Positions 21,543-34,375 of a DNA stretch of 64,000 bases are shown piece by piece. The position numbers were made by a program, and so were the translations under genes. The first letter of the stretch is position 1, and every line of letters begins with the position of its first letter. The DNA lies in assembly GCF_030272615.1 (NCBI RefSeq), contig NC_081413.1:561288445-561352444 (forward strand). Reading direction: 5' to 3'. The DNA is from Cryptomeria japonica (taxonomy: Eukaryota > Streptophyta > Pinopsida > Cupressales > Cupressaceae). The notes under the pieces were generated by a model. The model searched no databases, was not told the DNA's origin, and was given only the letters and a program-made list of their open reading frames with translations.

Positions 21543-22548
21543 GGAAAACTACTGAGATCGCCCACTATGCGCAATGGGGAATAACAAAACACATTTATAA
21601 TATCAGGAATCAATTCAATTCAACATTTGCGCTGTGGAATATCACATATAATAATATTAGCATACCTAGATCTCTAGAGAAAGCTATGTAGTAGATGAGG
21701 ACAGATATTATTAAATGAACCCTAATTCTACCCTAATTTTATATCTGAGAGTAACCTAATTCTAACTATTATTTCTATTTTAGTTTCAATTGAACTCCAA
21801 ATGACCTATAATTTGAATGTTCTAATCTTACTTCTAATTGAATTGTAATATATATCATATTATATTTATTTAAAAAATTATATTAATTTTAATTTTAATT
21901 TAATTTAATCATAATCTTAATTCTAATTGAAGAGTAACACTAAATCTAAGCTTAACTCAAATTGAATTCAAATTGAAGAATAACGCTAAGAGAATAGTTA
22001 TTGTATATGAACTCTAACCCTAACCCTAATTTCATCATATCTATATTTGATGAATCCCAAATCTAACCCTAACCCTAACCCGAAGTGAATGATTACTCTA
22101 ATTGAATTTAAACCCTCATTCCAATCCGTATTCCTTAATTATAATCTACTCATTATGTATTGTCTAACCATAAACAAGTTATCCTCGACCTAAAATATAA
22201 CATATATATGATTATTATTATCTGTTACTTCATTGTGATATTACATTAAAATGTAATTTCTATTATAGTAAAAACTAATAATAGTATTTTAATGTTGAAT
22301 GAAATTCAAATATTCACCTATTTTAATGTTGATGAAATAGGTAGAGGTAGGGGTAGCCCCTATATTCACCTGTTTGAAAGAAACCATCACCCTTATAATA
22401 GGTTGGGGTAGGAGTAGAGGTAGACCCTACTATTCTAAGGGAAGGTTCGGCCCTCTAAAAACATTATACCCAACTGATCCAGCAACAGTGGTTCCAAGTC
22501 CCATTGAAAGTTAATTGATCTTGTTGTCACATAAGCACAAAGTGTGTG
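21543..22548. other. Upstream region of the F-box gene
   Basis: This is the 5' flank of the F-box gene and is conserved with 34,376-35,378. It holds clusters of CCCTAA units at 22,014-22,029 and 22,061-22,081, which look like short degenerate interstitial telomere-type repeats, and a purine/GT-rich stretch (GGTAGAGGTAGGGG) at 22,340-22,440. No TATA box can be assigned with confidence and no other gene is visible. Confidence 0.5.
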
Positions 22549-22849
<301 letters not shown>

Positions 22850-23389
22850 ATTAAGTTATACGAAAATTTTGTATCTAGATGTGTGTTTCATCAATATATG
22901 AATATAATTTCTATAAATATAATCTATTTTATTAGGAATAAAATATTTATTTCTTATTTGTATTATATGAATTATATATTGTTGGATATTACGGTTGTTG
23001 GAATATGTTTTTGATTATATAAGTAGGGAGACGACCCTAAAATACTAAAAAACTAAAAAATAATAAAAAACTTTTATAGTTCTATAGTTATTTCTACGCA
23101 TCCTAATTAACTAACCTCCAACTTCTAGACTTATCATCCCAATTATAAAAATCATCAGTTAGCATTCTACTAAAGGTCTTTACAGTAACATCTACAGTAA
23201 GCATATTACTAAAAGTCATATCAGTCCTAGCATAATAAAAGTTAACATAAAAAGGTATGCAGACCCATCACACATCCATAATATGATCATAAGCAAAAAG
23301 GAAAAAAAAAACAGAACCCAAAGAGCAGCTAATAGTTCTTAAGAAAATTCCAAACCCGCTGGAGTCTTCCAAGATTATATTCCTAGGTA

Positions 23390-23838
23390 TCCATCTGCTC
23401 CTCCTCATCACCCATAGCTTGCTCCATATGACCCTGCTTCGCCAACTTCTTCTTATTCTTTTTAATCCTCCCCTGACCGGAAACCATGCCCAAAATAAAA
23501 TTCTTCATAACCCCATTCGTAACGCAGCAAAGGGAGCTTAAGGCATCACACAGATTTTTGATCTTCAGATTCTATTCCTCGTTCTTTGTCTTAAGAGTAG
23601 AAACTCTCTCCTTGAGCTCCTATAAATTATCATACAAATTATTGTTGTTATAAGTCTTAATAGGGGAGTCTTGGGAATAGGGGACCATCTCCTCATCACC
23701 AGACACATTGGGGACCTTAGGGATTTGTTTCGGGGTGTCTGAGTCCTCCTCAATCTCATTGATCTCATCTGCTTCTTCCTCTTCTTCCATTTCCTCTTTT
23801 AAATTCTCTTCAAGGTCATTCTCTATCAATTTTGACAA
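23390..23838 (-). pseudogene. Acidic, coiled-coil ORF fragment (copy 2)
   Basis: The minus-strand frame from about 23,838 contains EEMEEEEEADEINEIEED, VPNVSGDEEMVPYSQDS, then a stop, ELKERVSTLKTKNEE, a stop, and CDALSSLCC to MGDEEEQMDT. Compared with copy 1 it differs by a few residues (DEE for DDE, YDNL for YYNL). Its N-terminal part has been replaced at about 23,820 by LTR-element sequence. The longer version is at 36,040-36,950. Confidence 0.5.
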
Positions 23839-23850
23839 GCCTTATCATAA

Positions 23851-24424
23851 GATGTCTCTAGTAGAGAATATTTTGGTGGCAACTACACTCCAGGCCCAAG
23901 CAAATTAGGAGTTGGCCAAGCAGGAAGAAAAAGACAAAGAGTTGATCAAGAACACTTTTGAGGTTTTGAACAGGTTGGTACCTAATTTTTAGGTACAGAA
24001 GAGCACAAGCTCATCTGGTAAATTGAAGGAGATTGTTGATTTTATTCCTAAGCATTATGATTCTTTTCTCAAGATTTCAATAACTAAGGCTAAAGACAAA
24101 TTTTTTGAAGCCCAAAAACAAAGATTTTTGCAAATGATAGCATCATAGAAAGGTAAACTACAAATTCACTTGCAATCCATTGATGTAGATTTGGCCAAGG
24201 GAGGAAAATTTTACAAGACTTGTCTAGATTTTGCAAAGATTACAACCACCTTAGACAAGCAAATCTTAGACTGTAGAAATAATTTGATTCAGATTTCCAA
24301 TTCTTATAACTCATTAGTAAATCTAACCAGTTCTTTGGATGGTCCAATTTTGGCTATTATGGATCAAATTTTGAAATTAGAAAAGGAAAGGGACAATGTA
24401 ATAAAGAGAGCAACTGAACTTTGA
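23851..24424 (+). pseudogene. Coiled-coil ORF of LTR element, 3' body (copy 2)
   Basis: The plus-strand frame starts MSLVENILVATTLQAQAN at 23,851 and, after several stops, continues as 24,170-24,424 with DGPILAIMDQILKLEKERDN. The protein is rich in Lys, Glu, Leu and Ile with helical periodicity. It sits about 440 bases before the polypurine tract, so it is the last ORF of the element. In copy 1 the stop after LQAQA is absent, so the two copies have decayed separately. Confidence 0.5.
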
Positions 24425-24861
24425 AATTTCATAGGTCCCTAGCTAGATAACTTATTATTTCATAAGATTGAATGTATATCTAATATGGAGAAGGAGGATC
24501 CCATAGAATCAAAGGAAATTGAGTATTATGCCAGTCTCTTGAATGGATTCACCTCCATTCCTTACTCTCTCAAGCCAGTTTGGGACACTTACGTTTTATT
24601 TTTTAAGACTATGTATGTTGATATTTCAAAGCTTGTATAGAACCGACATGTATATTTCTGTACAAAATTCTTTGTGGGCACCCCTTTGTCATTGATGTCA
24701 AAGGGGGAGGAATACAGTGAAAAACGTATATATAACTTACAGGGAATATATCTGATGTATATAGCAGGTGTGTACAACTCAGGGGGAGCAGATTTAGAGG
24801 CAGATTCAGAGATGGTATCATTTTTCACATGAGTGTTGCCATCAATGCCAAAGAGGGAGAT

Positions 24862-25418
24862 TGTTGGCACTTAACACTCATCCGATGAGACAAATGGTAT
24901 TTAGGGTTGTCATTGAAGGAAACTCATCTTTAGGTGCAAATATTTCTATTGGAATTAATTGATTTATCAAATTTCTTTGTTTGGATCAATCGGTATTCAA
25001 TACACACAATCGGTATATACACTTTTCTTTACAACCAATTAAGTCTTTATCTCAGTAACATGTATATACGTCTCTCTCCAAATGGGGCCTCTTGAGGTGG
25101 CACTTGGTTCATGTTTGGTTTAAAAGAAAATTGGGGTTATGATGTACTCTTCTTCATAGTAAGTCTTTTTGGTCTCTCCTTCCTAAGTCATCCAACCATT
25201 GTTTTAGTGTCTAAAGATAAATTGCAATAGGTGTATTCAAATTTAGTTTTGTTTCTCCAATCTAGATTTAGTTGCAAAAGTCAGACCTTTTTCCTAGGTG
25301 TACAACAGATCCACATCCTGTAACCCCAAAATTTAATATGTCTCAACTTTCTATAATAGATTTCAAGTGGCAAGCTCTTAGGTCTAGCGTTAACTTGACT
25401 CTAAGACCATATCTAACA
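24862..25418 (+). mobile_element. Copia-type 3' LTR, module A copy 2
   Basis: 557 bp from TGTTGGCACTTAACACTC to ATATCTAACA, with complete TG/CA ends and short inverted ends (TGTT/AACA). It is preceded by the purine tract GCCAAAGAGGGAGAT. The LTR is shared with the inverted copy at 1-554. No partner 5' LTR is in the window. Confidence 0.8.
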
Positions 25419-26468
25419 ATAACTCTGTACTAACAATAAAAGTAAATGATTTTATTACTTTTAAAAACCGAGAGAAGCTAAGTCAATTTCTATTTCTTTT
25501 GAACAAGAAAATATCCAAATATCATTATTATTCATTTAAATCATTTTGAAATAACTAGAAAGTAAACATGATTGTAAAAGAGTCTATTTTGATATTTACT
25601 TCTTGCCTATCCAAAAATGCTAACCATAAGTAAGAATGACAAAGAAGTGGTTAGAGTCCAGAAAATTCTAGTTGACATTATTGAATCTCACTTATTGATA
25701 TATTTTGCATGAGAGGGAGAATTATTAGGGTGCTTTCCATGCAAGCATAGACCTAGTTGTCCTTTGTACACCTCCCCTTCTAAGAGTAACCCTACCCTTT
25801 GCATGGATGAAAACACAAGGCTAGGTCTAGTTTCTGTCTGAGCTTAGTATTTAGATACCCACACAACTCTAGTAATCCATGTGCACTATTCCCCCCTACT
25901 AACTTGTATGACCCATTGTCTAGGTTATATGTATCTAGTCTTGGTGAACTGACTAGTACAACAAGAACTTTTCACAACTTTGGCCAAAGGTTTTGATTAA
26001 GCTTACTAAGCACATAATACATGCAATCATCTTTCCACCCATCCCTAAATGAGTTTCAAATCGCTAACACTTGTTTTCATTTGACCCATTTATTCTATGT
26101 TTGACAAGTGGCATAAGGAAATGCACTCTCTGCACACCATCCTTGTCAACTAGTAAAAATCATATAGTGATTTGGATAGATAGAGAAATCATAAGAGATA
26201 TAGGTATGTTCAAATTCATCTTTATTACTTTGGTTTGTGAAAATGGTTAGGTCTAATTTAGTTACATTACCTAGTTTGTTCACATTCACCAAAGCGTCGG
26301 TTAATTTTGACTTGACTTTTTTACCATGGAACCTAAATAGAGGAGGTGTACAAAATATCGTCCAATTTTTGTTCAACTTCCTCCAAGTGTTCTTCCTATG
26401 AAGATCCTATCTATTTACATTTCTACGGTCCTCTATGTGAAAGTCATATGACTTTCAAGTTTTTTTTT
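25419..26468. other. No recognisable gene
   Basis: About 1 kb not repeated elsewhere in the window. The longest frame (26,146-26,376, minus) has no domain. The stretch separates module A from module C in copy II only. Confidence 0.5.
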
Positions 26469-26822
26469 CATTTTTTCTCTTAATTCTTTTTAGTATCTTT
26501 CTAATTTTATCTCAATGTAGAGATTATGTTTTCTACCCAAAATGAAAAAAATTGTACATCATAATTTATTTATTTTTTAAATTCTTCGTTACGAAAAAAT
26601 CTTTCTTTTTTCTAATTATTTATTCTTTACTTTATTTTAATTATCTTTTTTTTCGTTCAAGATGATACACAAGTTTTTATATATAGTTTTCTACTTTGTG
26701 AATAGGGGATAAATATAGGAGAGATTACATTTAGATTGATAAATAATAATGATATGTAATATATGATTAAGGAGCTAGATAAATATACTAATTACATGTA
26801 TTATGGAAGCATTTTAAAAATT
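26469..26822. repeat. Module C copy 2
   Basis: It matches 7,427-7,780 from CATTTTTTCTC to TTTTAAAAATT. Here it is followed by 1.65 kb absent from copy 1. Confidence 0.8.
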
Positions 26823-28231
26823 AAAATAAAAGATATTGTGAACAATAGGATTAGAAATCTTTATTAAGGTTTACATAATGCTTGGGAGGACCAAAGACAT
26901 ATGGAAAAAATGAAGACTACAATGGAGATTCCGAAAAGGACTTTGACGGAGAGTTTGATGGTGATGGAACCATGCAATAGTTGAAGATGAGGAAAAAAAC
27001 AATAATTTTTTTTTCTAGAAGACCAATAGGGTTCTACTTATATGACTTTTAAGGTGGCACCTTCAAGTGTGCTAGATCATGTGATGAGGAATGATTCATG
27101 TTGGTTCCATCTATTGTGAAGGACATTAGAGGAGTGAGATTCCCCAAATCACATTATAACTTTTTCCTCCTCTTGCATTGTGAAAGAAACTATTGTAGTC
27201 ACCAAGGACCATGGGAAACGTTATGAGCTAGAACCCTTTCTTCCTTTCCAGCAAATGGTATTTCTTTTAGTCTCTCTCGTATGCATGGTTTTGAGGTTGG
27301 GGCGTATTCTTTTTGTCTTCATAATATCTATAATGGATAAACAAATGTGGTGTTAGGTGTTTGATAGTTTTCTCACTCAAGCCTATCTATTGCTAATGCT
27401 CTATCTAGGGCTCCATCTAAGCAAATGACTCTCCCTCATCTTGGCAACAATAGTTTTGTATAGGGGGAGCTAATTTGTGTAGGTAGGATACAAGTCTCTC
27501 TTATTTTAGTTTTTATTAATATTATTATAGTTACTATTAAATATTAAATATTTAATTAAAAATGGTTGTTGAATTTAATTTTAAAAGAGTGCTAAGAAAA
27601 AATTAAAATAAATACACATATATTAAATAATCGCTTTAGTTTTTACAATTTTTTTCAATTTATTTATTTTATTGTATATGAAGCTTATTATTTTAATAGA
27701 TCAATTGAATTCTATCTAATTTAGAAGTGTCACACTTATAGTCTTATCACTCATATCAAAGTAAGAATTGTATATAAAAATTCATATGCTTGCACTAAAT
27801 TATGGTAAATTCCCAATGTCAAGGTCACATCCTTAGATCTAGACCCAAACCTTGAGGGATCATTTGTAATAGCCTATTCTACATATATACCTTCCTTAGA
27901 TTCAAAGGCTTCCTAGTTCATGTGTACTAATAGCAAAGTGTGTTTATAATTTTATATCAAATGGTAGCATGATAGAGAATCCATTCAAATCAACTGTTAG
28001 CTCCATGCCAATGTCCTAGACAAATATCATGTATACATAAACAAAATTACATCTATGCATAATGATTAGCTAGCAAAAATAAAGTGTTCGCAACCGTATT
28101 TTAAACATCTTCCCCATTACTTGGTTCTTTAAAACATAAAGTCTTTAAGTAAATCTTGATCAAGAAGAGGAATATCACCATATCCCATACTAAACCATGG
28201 GTAATATAATTTTCCTAGTTACCTACTAGCT

Positions 28232-28272
<41 letters not shown>

Positions 28273-28385
28273 AGACCACTAAAAAAATAAGTAATCTTGT
28301 TACCAAATAAGTTACCTAATCCATACTACACCATGGGTAATACCATTTTCCTAGTTGCGTACTAGCTATGATGATAATGATAATA
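26823..28385. other. No recognisable gene; sequence missing from copy I
   Basis: No frame with a domain is present. Near its right end a local duplication has two units (about 28,187-28,300 and 28,323-28,410), both containing CCATGGGTAATA and TTTTCCTAGTT. An ATG-repeat microsatellite lies between them. Confidence 0.5.
28229..28272. repeat. (ATG)n trinucleotide microsatellite
   Basis: About 14 uninterrupted GAT/ATG units. The second local unit at about 28,368-28,385 has only short interrupted ones. Confidence 0.95.
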
Positions 28386-30399
28386 GCCCACTAAAAATCT
28401 AAGTAATCTTGATACAAAATAAGTTTCATATTTTGAATGTCTTATAGCTTGAACCAACCTAATACTAGTGTAGATACTATCAATTACCTAAATTGATATA
28501 AAAATTAGAACCTTGAGAACCATATCTTAAATAACAAATTTGGAAACACACAAATTCCTTGTGATATACCAATACCAATGCTAAAATATTAATAATCTGA
28601 AAGTCTAAGTAATCTTGATAAAAAATAAGTTTCATATTTTGAATGTCTTATAGCTTGAACCAACCTAATACTGGTGTAGATACTATCAATTACCTAAATT
28701 GATATAAAAATTATAACCTTGAGAACCATATCTTAAATAACAAATTTGGAAACACACAAATTCCTTGTGATATACCAATACCAGTGCTAAAATATTAATA
28801 ATCTATCACTTGGATGCCATTAGAGAAAGCTTTTCTAAACCTTGTGAAGTCAATCTATCACTTGCATGCTATTGGTAAAATTAAGCCAACCATATTATAT
28901 GGCTAGATAATTATTTTGGTAGAGAAAACTTCTTGAATCCTACCATTATAAATCAATGATGAGATTATCCATAAAAGGGTCACATGTTTTACAATTTCAA
29001 TGATCACTTTATGATTTACAAGTTTTCTATCAATATAACAATTTCATTTAATATAATACTAAATTTTAAAAAATCCATATAATAAAGAAAAATCACATAG
29101 TGGCTAGTACTTGCCTTGTTTTTAGTATGGTTTTAATAATAATTATGATTTAATTTTAATAATGATTATATTTTAAAATTATAATAATTAAGATAAAAAA
29201 TTTAACATAATTATTTCATAATAAGTAAAATTTTACTAGAAAAAATTATATAAATTAAAGAAATCATAAAAAAAATTTAATTTCACAAAATAAAGTTAAA
29301 TAATTGATATAGTTTTAGATTTAAATCTATTTTAAAAAATAAAATATAACAAATAAAAATGTGTAAACAAAACTATATAAAAAATTAAATATTAAGAAAA
29401 ATTAAATTAATAATAAATAACAATAGTTTGATAGATAATAATTTTATAAAGTTAAATTAATTAAATAAAAATAGTAATAATTTTTTAAATTCATTGTCAT
29501 TTAAATATAATAAAATATGTATAAAAGTATAATTAGTTTTAAACATATTAATTCAATAAAAGAAAATTGTAACTAAAAATAACAAATCAATTTTTACTTA
29601 TATAATTATTATTATAAATATATATCCTTATTATTTGATTTGATTATAGATCTATTTATGTTATAATAATATATTATTAAAATAATATAACATTATAAAA
29701 TTCTATAAAATGTGCCGGAGTAGATCAATAAAGTTAAATTAAATTAAAAATTTAAGGAAAAAGAATAAGTAATCATATCAATTAAATTCTAGTAAAGACT
29801 CTTGAAAAATATAATATTAATTATTTGTTCATACCATAGAACTATTGGCAAAAATTTGTATTTAACTTGTTTTAACAAATAGAAACAAGTGCCACATAGT
29901 GCCAAGTGCCTTAATAATTTTCTGGTCTCAATAATTTTATCTAATAAGCATTTAAACATGACAAATGAATTGTGTGAATATATAAGATTTTGATTATTAA
30001 TTATTATTAAAATAACATGTTATTTTTATTTTATTTTTTAAGTTGTAAAAATAAACTTCTGAAAAATTGACTTGTTTGGAAAAAATAAATAAATAAACTG
30101 ATTTAACTTTATTTTTTTTAATAAATTAATAAACCAAATAATATCATTAAATTTCGCATTCAAAAAACCTGAGATTATGCAACAAAAATATATTTTGTAA
30201 ATTATAATGTTAACAAATGTGCATCTATACTATCAAATAAATTAAAAAAATTTAAACAAAGAAAACTAATTGTTTTTCATTGGTCTAAATAATTTTTTTT
30301 AATAACCGTATAAACACAATAAATGAATTTTCTTTACAATAGTATAGTACTAATAAGATATTTTTTCTAATTTCAAAAATATTTGTCTAAACTAAAATA
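28386..30399. repeat. 2,014-bp tandem duplication, unit 1 (module D)
   Basis: It starts AGCCCACTAAAAATCTAAG and ends ACTAAAAT. The next unit begins with the same bases at 30,399/30,400. Only a handful of substitutions were seen between the units, for example AACAAATAAA/AATAAATAAA near 29,348 and TTTGATTTG/TTTGTTTTG near 29,636. Confidence 0.9.
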
Positions 30400-32413
30400 G
30401 CCCACTAAAAATCTAAGTAATCTTGATACAAAATAAGTTTCATATTTTGAATGTCTTATAGCTTGAACCAACCTAATACTAGTGTAGATACTATCAATTA
30501 CCTAAATTGATATAAAAATTAGAACCTTGAGAACCATATCTTAAATAACAAATTTGGAAACACACAAATTCCTTGTGATATACCAATACCAATGCTAAAA
30601 TATTAATAATCTGAAAGTCTAAGTAATCTTGATAAAAAATAAGTTTCATATTTTGAATGTCTTATAGCTTGAACCAACCTAATACTGGTGTAGATACTAT
30701 CAATTACCTAAATTGATATAAAAATTATAACCTTGAGAACCATATCTTAAATAACAAATTTGGAAACACACAAATTCCTTGTGATATACCAATACCAGTG
30801 CTAAAATATTAATAATCTATCACTTGGATGCCATTAGAGAAAGCTTTTCTAAACCTTGTGAAGTCAATCTATCACTTGCATGCTATTGGTAAAATTAAGC
30901 CAACCATATTATATGGCTAGATAATTATTTTGGTAGAGAAAACTTCTTGAATCCTACCATTATAAATCAATGATGAGATTATCCATAAAAGGGTCACATG
31001 TTTTACAATTTCAATGATCACTTTATGATTTACAAGTTTTCTATCAATATAACAATTTCATTTAATATAATACTAAATTTTAAAAAATCCATATAATAAA
31101 GAAAAATCACATAGTGGCTAGTACTTGCCTTGTTTTTAGTATGGTTTTAATAATAATTATGATTTAATTTTAATAATGATTATATTTTAAAATTATAATA
31201 ATTAAGATAAAAAATTTAACATAATTATTTCATAATAAGTAAAATTTTACTAGAAAAAATTATATAAATTAAAGAAATCATAAAAAAAATTTAATTTCAC
31301 AAAATAAAGTTAAATAATTGATATAGTTTTAGATTTAAATCTATTTTAAAAAATAAAATATAATAAATAAAAATGTGTAAACAAAACTATATAAAAAATT
31401 AAATATTAAGAAAAATTAAATTAATAATAAATAACAATAGTTTGATAGATAATAATTTTATAAAGTTAAATTAATTAAATAAAAATAGTAATAATTTTTT
31501 AAATTCATTGTCATTTAAATATAATAAAATATGTATAAAAGTATAATTAGTTTTAAACATATTAATTCAATAAAAGAAAATTGTAACTAAAAATAACAAA
31601 TCAATTTTTACTTATATAATTATTATTATAAATATATATCCTTATTATTTGTTTTGATTATAGATCTATTTATGTTATAATAATATATTATTAAAATAAT
31701 ATAACATTATAAAATTCTATAAAATGTGCCGGAGTAGATCAATAAAGTTAAATTAAATTAAAAATTTAAGGAAAAAGAATAAGTAATCATATCAATTAAA
31801 TTCTAGTAAAGACTCTTGAAAAATATAATATTAATTATTTGTTCATACCATAGAACTATTGGCAAAAATTTGTATTTAACTTGTTTTAACAAATAGAAAC
31901 AAGTGCCACATAGTGCCAAGTGCCTTAATAATTTTCTGGTCTCAATAATTTTATCTAATAAGCATTTAAACATGACAAATGAATTGTGTGAATATATAAG
32001 ATTTTGATTATTAATTATTATTAAAATAACATGTTATTTTTATTTTATTTTTTAAGTTGTAAAAATAAACTTCTGAAAAATTGACTTGTTTGGAAAAAAT
32101 AAATAAATAAACTGATTTAACTTTATTTTTTTTAATAAATTAATAAACCAAATAATATCATTAAATTTCGCATTCAAAAAACCTGAGATTATGCAACAAA
32201 AATATATTTTGTAAATTATAATGTTAACAAATGTGCATCTATACTATCAAATAAATTAAAAAAATTTAAACAAAGAAAACTAATTGTTTTTCATTGGTCT
32301 AAATAATTTTTTTTAATAACCGTATAAACACAATAAATGAATTTTCTTTACAATAGTATAGTACTAATAAGATATTTTTTCTAATTTCAAAAATATTTGT
32401 CTAAACTAAAATA
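30400..32413. repeat. 2,014-bp tandem duplication, unit 2 (module D)
   Basis: It is nearly identical to unit 1. The boundary to the following unique part is ACTAAAAT/ATAAGTG, as in copy I (9,701-9,715), so the new joint is at 30,398-30,400 with a short shared AAAATAG-like overlap. Noncoding and AT-rich. Confidence 0.9.
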
Positions 32414-32557
32414 TAAGTGTTAATTTTTTAACAATTCATATTTAAAAAACAAATTTTATGGATTTTTATTGGTTGAAAACTTCAACCATGTGGGTGATTA
32501 ATGAGGTTCAATTGGCATAATTTTCAAAAAATAAAATTAAATAAACTTGCTACATAA

Positions 32558-32764
32558 TTGTGTGTTATCGCAATGCTTTTTTTCGCCCATAGAAGATTAA
32601 TTTTATCTTATCTCTTATCTCTGATGGTTTTCATAAAAGATTGGTCTGCAGCGGTCGATCAATTCCCATCCTCGCCTGCGATTTCTTATAAAAGTTTGCA
32701 TGTGGAAACTATTTTCCTACTCAGAAGTTCTTCCAATAACAACGAAATGACATGCTCCAGGTAG
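32558..32764 (+). promoter_or_regulatory. Candidate promoter and first exon (copy 2)
   Basis: This is the second copy of 9854-10,060. The TATA box TTCTTATAAAAG is unchanged, while the short first exon changes from ATG TCA TGC to ATG ACA TGC, keeping the AG/GTAGTC splice-like end. Both the ATG and the splice-like site are kept, but with so few changes overall this is weak evidence of selection. Confidence 0.3.
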
Positions 32765-33541
32765 TCATATGTTCAAGTTCATTAGCTTGCCATGTTCTTG
32801 AATGCGCCCTGGTGGTTAGTTGTTATACGGTAGTTTACATATGTCGTGATCGGACCATTCCCAGAAACATGGATTAGGTTCTCAGTTGATATTTTTCATG
32901 AACTGCGATGGCATGGTCTGTACATAATTGCTTTGAAATTAAATCAAATATTTCCTTAGAACTCTTCGCAATTCACAGATTTTCTTATAAGTATAATGGC
33001 TTTTAGATTTTGCAATTGATGCAGTGTGGACCTTTGGTACGATAGAGTTTTGGCTCTTTTAACTAAATATCTGAAAAATCCAGAGATCGCGGTTGATTCA
33101 TTTTCTATATGGTACTACTGAATCTCACACTTTATCTCATATTTCAATTTTATCTCAGGGAATTTGGATGGTACTCCTATTTGTGGGACTTCATACCAGA
33201 TATTGATTCTTCCATTTAACACTTTCTGAACGGATTGGGATAAAGTCATAATTAATATATGCAAATTTGAAGCTAAGGTTATGAGGGTTGGTTATCATTG
33301 GGTATGTGTATAACATATTTATGTGTACGGCAAAAAATCGCTTCAAATGTATTAGGAAGATCTTTTCTGTGCTTGAAATGAACTAGCCCTTATCTTATTT
33401 CTCATTATGAGATAAATGGTTTAATGATAACCTGTAAATCTGCTAGCAATAATTAATGAAAATGCTCCTTGTAAGGAAAGTGGGTTTTATATTTTAATTT
33501 ATGTTTATAGTTGTAAATTTTTGGAGTGACAACCAATTAAC
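32765..33541. other. Flank shared with 10,061-10,836; no gene seen
   Basis: Same content as the first copy, ending at the start of the same LTR (TATTAATTTAAACAAAGAG at 33,542), of which only 24 bases are left before the assembly gap. Confidence 0.55.
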
Positions 33542-33565
33542 TATTAATTTAAACAAAGAGAGAAA

Positions 33566-34065
33566 NNNNNNNNNNNNNNNNNNNNNNNNNNNNNNNNNNN
33601 NNNNNNNNNNNNNNNNNNNNNNNNNNNNNNNNNNNNNNNNNNNNNNNNNNNNNNNNNNNNNNNNNNNNNNNNNNNNNNNNNNNNNNNNNNNNNNNNNNNN
33701 NNNNNNNNNNNNNNNNNNNNNNNNNNNNNNNNNNNNNNNNNNNNNNNNNNNNNNNNNNNNNNNNNNNNNNNNNNNNNNNNNNNNNNNNNNNNNNNNNNNN
33801 NNNNNNNNNNNNNNNNNNNNNNNNNNNNNNNNNNNNNNNNNNNNNNNNNNNNNNNNNNNNNNNNNNNNNNNNNNNNNNNNNNNNNNNNNNNNNNNNNNNN
33901 NNNNNNNNNNNNNNNNNNNNNNNNNNNNNNNNNNNNNNNNNNNNNNNNNNNNNNNNNNNNNNNNNNNNNNNNNNNNNNNNNNNNNNNNNNNNNNNNNNNN
34001 NNNNNNNNNNNNNNNNNNNNNNNNNNNNNNNNNNNNNNNNNNNNNNNNNNNNNNNNNNNNNNNNN
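33566..34065. other. Assembly gap (500 N)
   Basis: Exactly 500 N, a placeholder length. The left flank matches copy I up to about 10,861 and the right flank resumes at about 21,233, so about 10.4 kb is probably missing: the LTR element, module B and most of the F-box gene. Confidence 0.95.
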
Positions 34066-34375
34066 GAGTATCGAGGTGTAGTAGGGCATTGTTAATTATG
34101 GCCTGTATCCTGCCATCTTTTTGTTTCTCAAAATCCTCAGGACAAAACTTGAGCCTTGGTATTTTCGTCCACAAGAGCCGCCATCTCTGTGAGAGTAGGG
34201 AAGAGCGTACGACATCTCTGTAAGAAATCTTCGACAAAATATGATTTAAAAGAACATCATCAGATAATGCAGACAGCCTGTCTATTGCTGATGATCTTGC
34301 CATTAACCTTTTATATGCCATAACTGCTATATTATTTTCTCCTATCTTATGTCTGCCATTACAACCATTAACCAT
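34066..34375 (-). CDS. F-box gene copy 2, N-terminal part only (cut by gap)
   Basis: The minus-strand frame starts at 34,375 and covers the first 103 residues, including the complete F-box (SDDVLLNHILSKISYRDVV) and RWRLLWTKIPRLKFCPEDFE. It differs from copy 1 only by one visible residue (Lys for Thr in MAYKR). The frame is open up to the gap. Whether the rest is intact cannot be seen. Role and family as for the copy at 20,043-21,542. Confidence 0.75.

Larger units (their letters stand above)
22850..25418. repeat. Module A, direct copy (matches reverse complement of 1-2,569)
   Basis: It contains, in order on the plus strand: the 3' tail and acidic ORF of one element (coded on minus), a junction at about 23,820, the coiled-coil 3' body of an LTR element, its polypurine tract, and its 3' LTR. 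Copy 35,510-36,518 shares only the first part, which places the junction at the point where copy three continues with more acidic ORF. Confidence 0.85.

Noticed and set aside
28229-28272. CRISPR-like or satellite array
   Set aside because: It is a simple trinucleotide microsatellite, with no spacers.
33494-34375. 293-codon ORF across the gap
   Set aside because: The open frame exists only because N were read as open codons. Only the part from 34,066 is real sequence.
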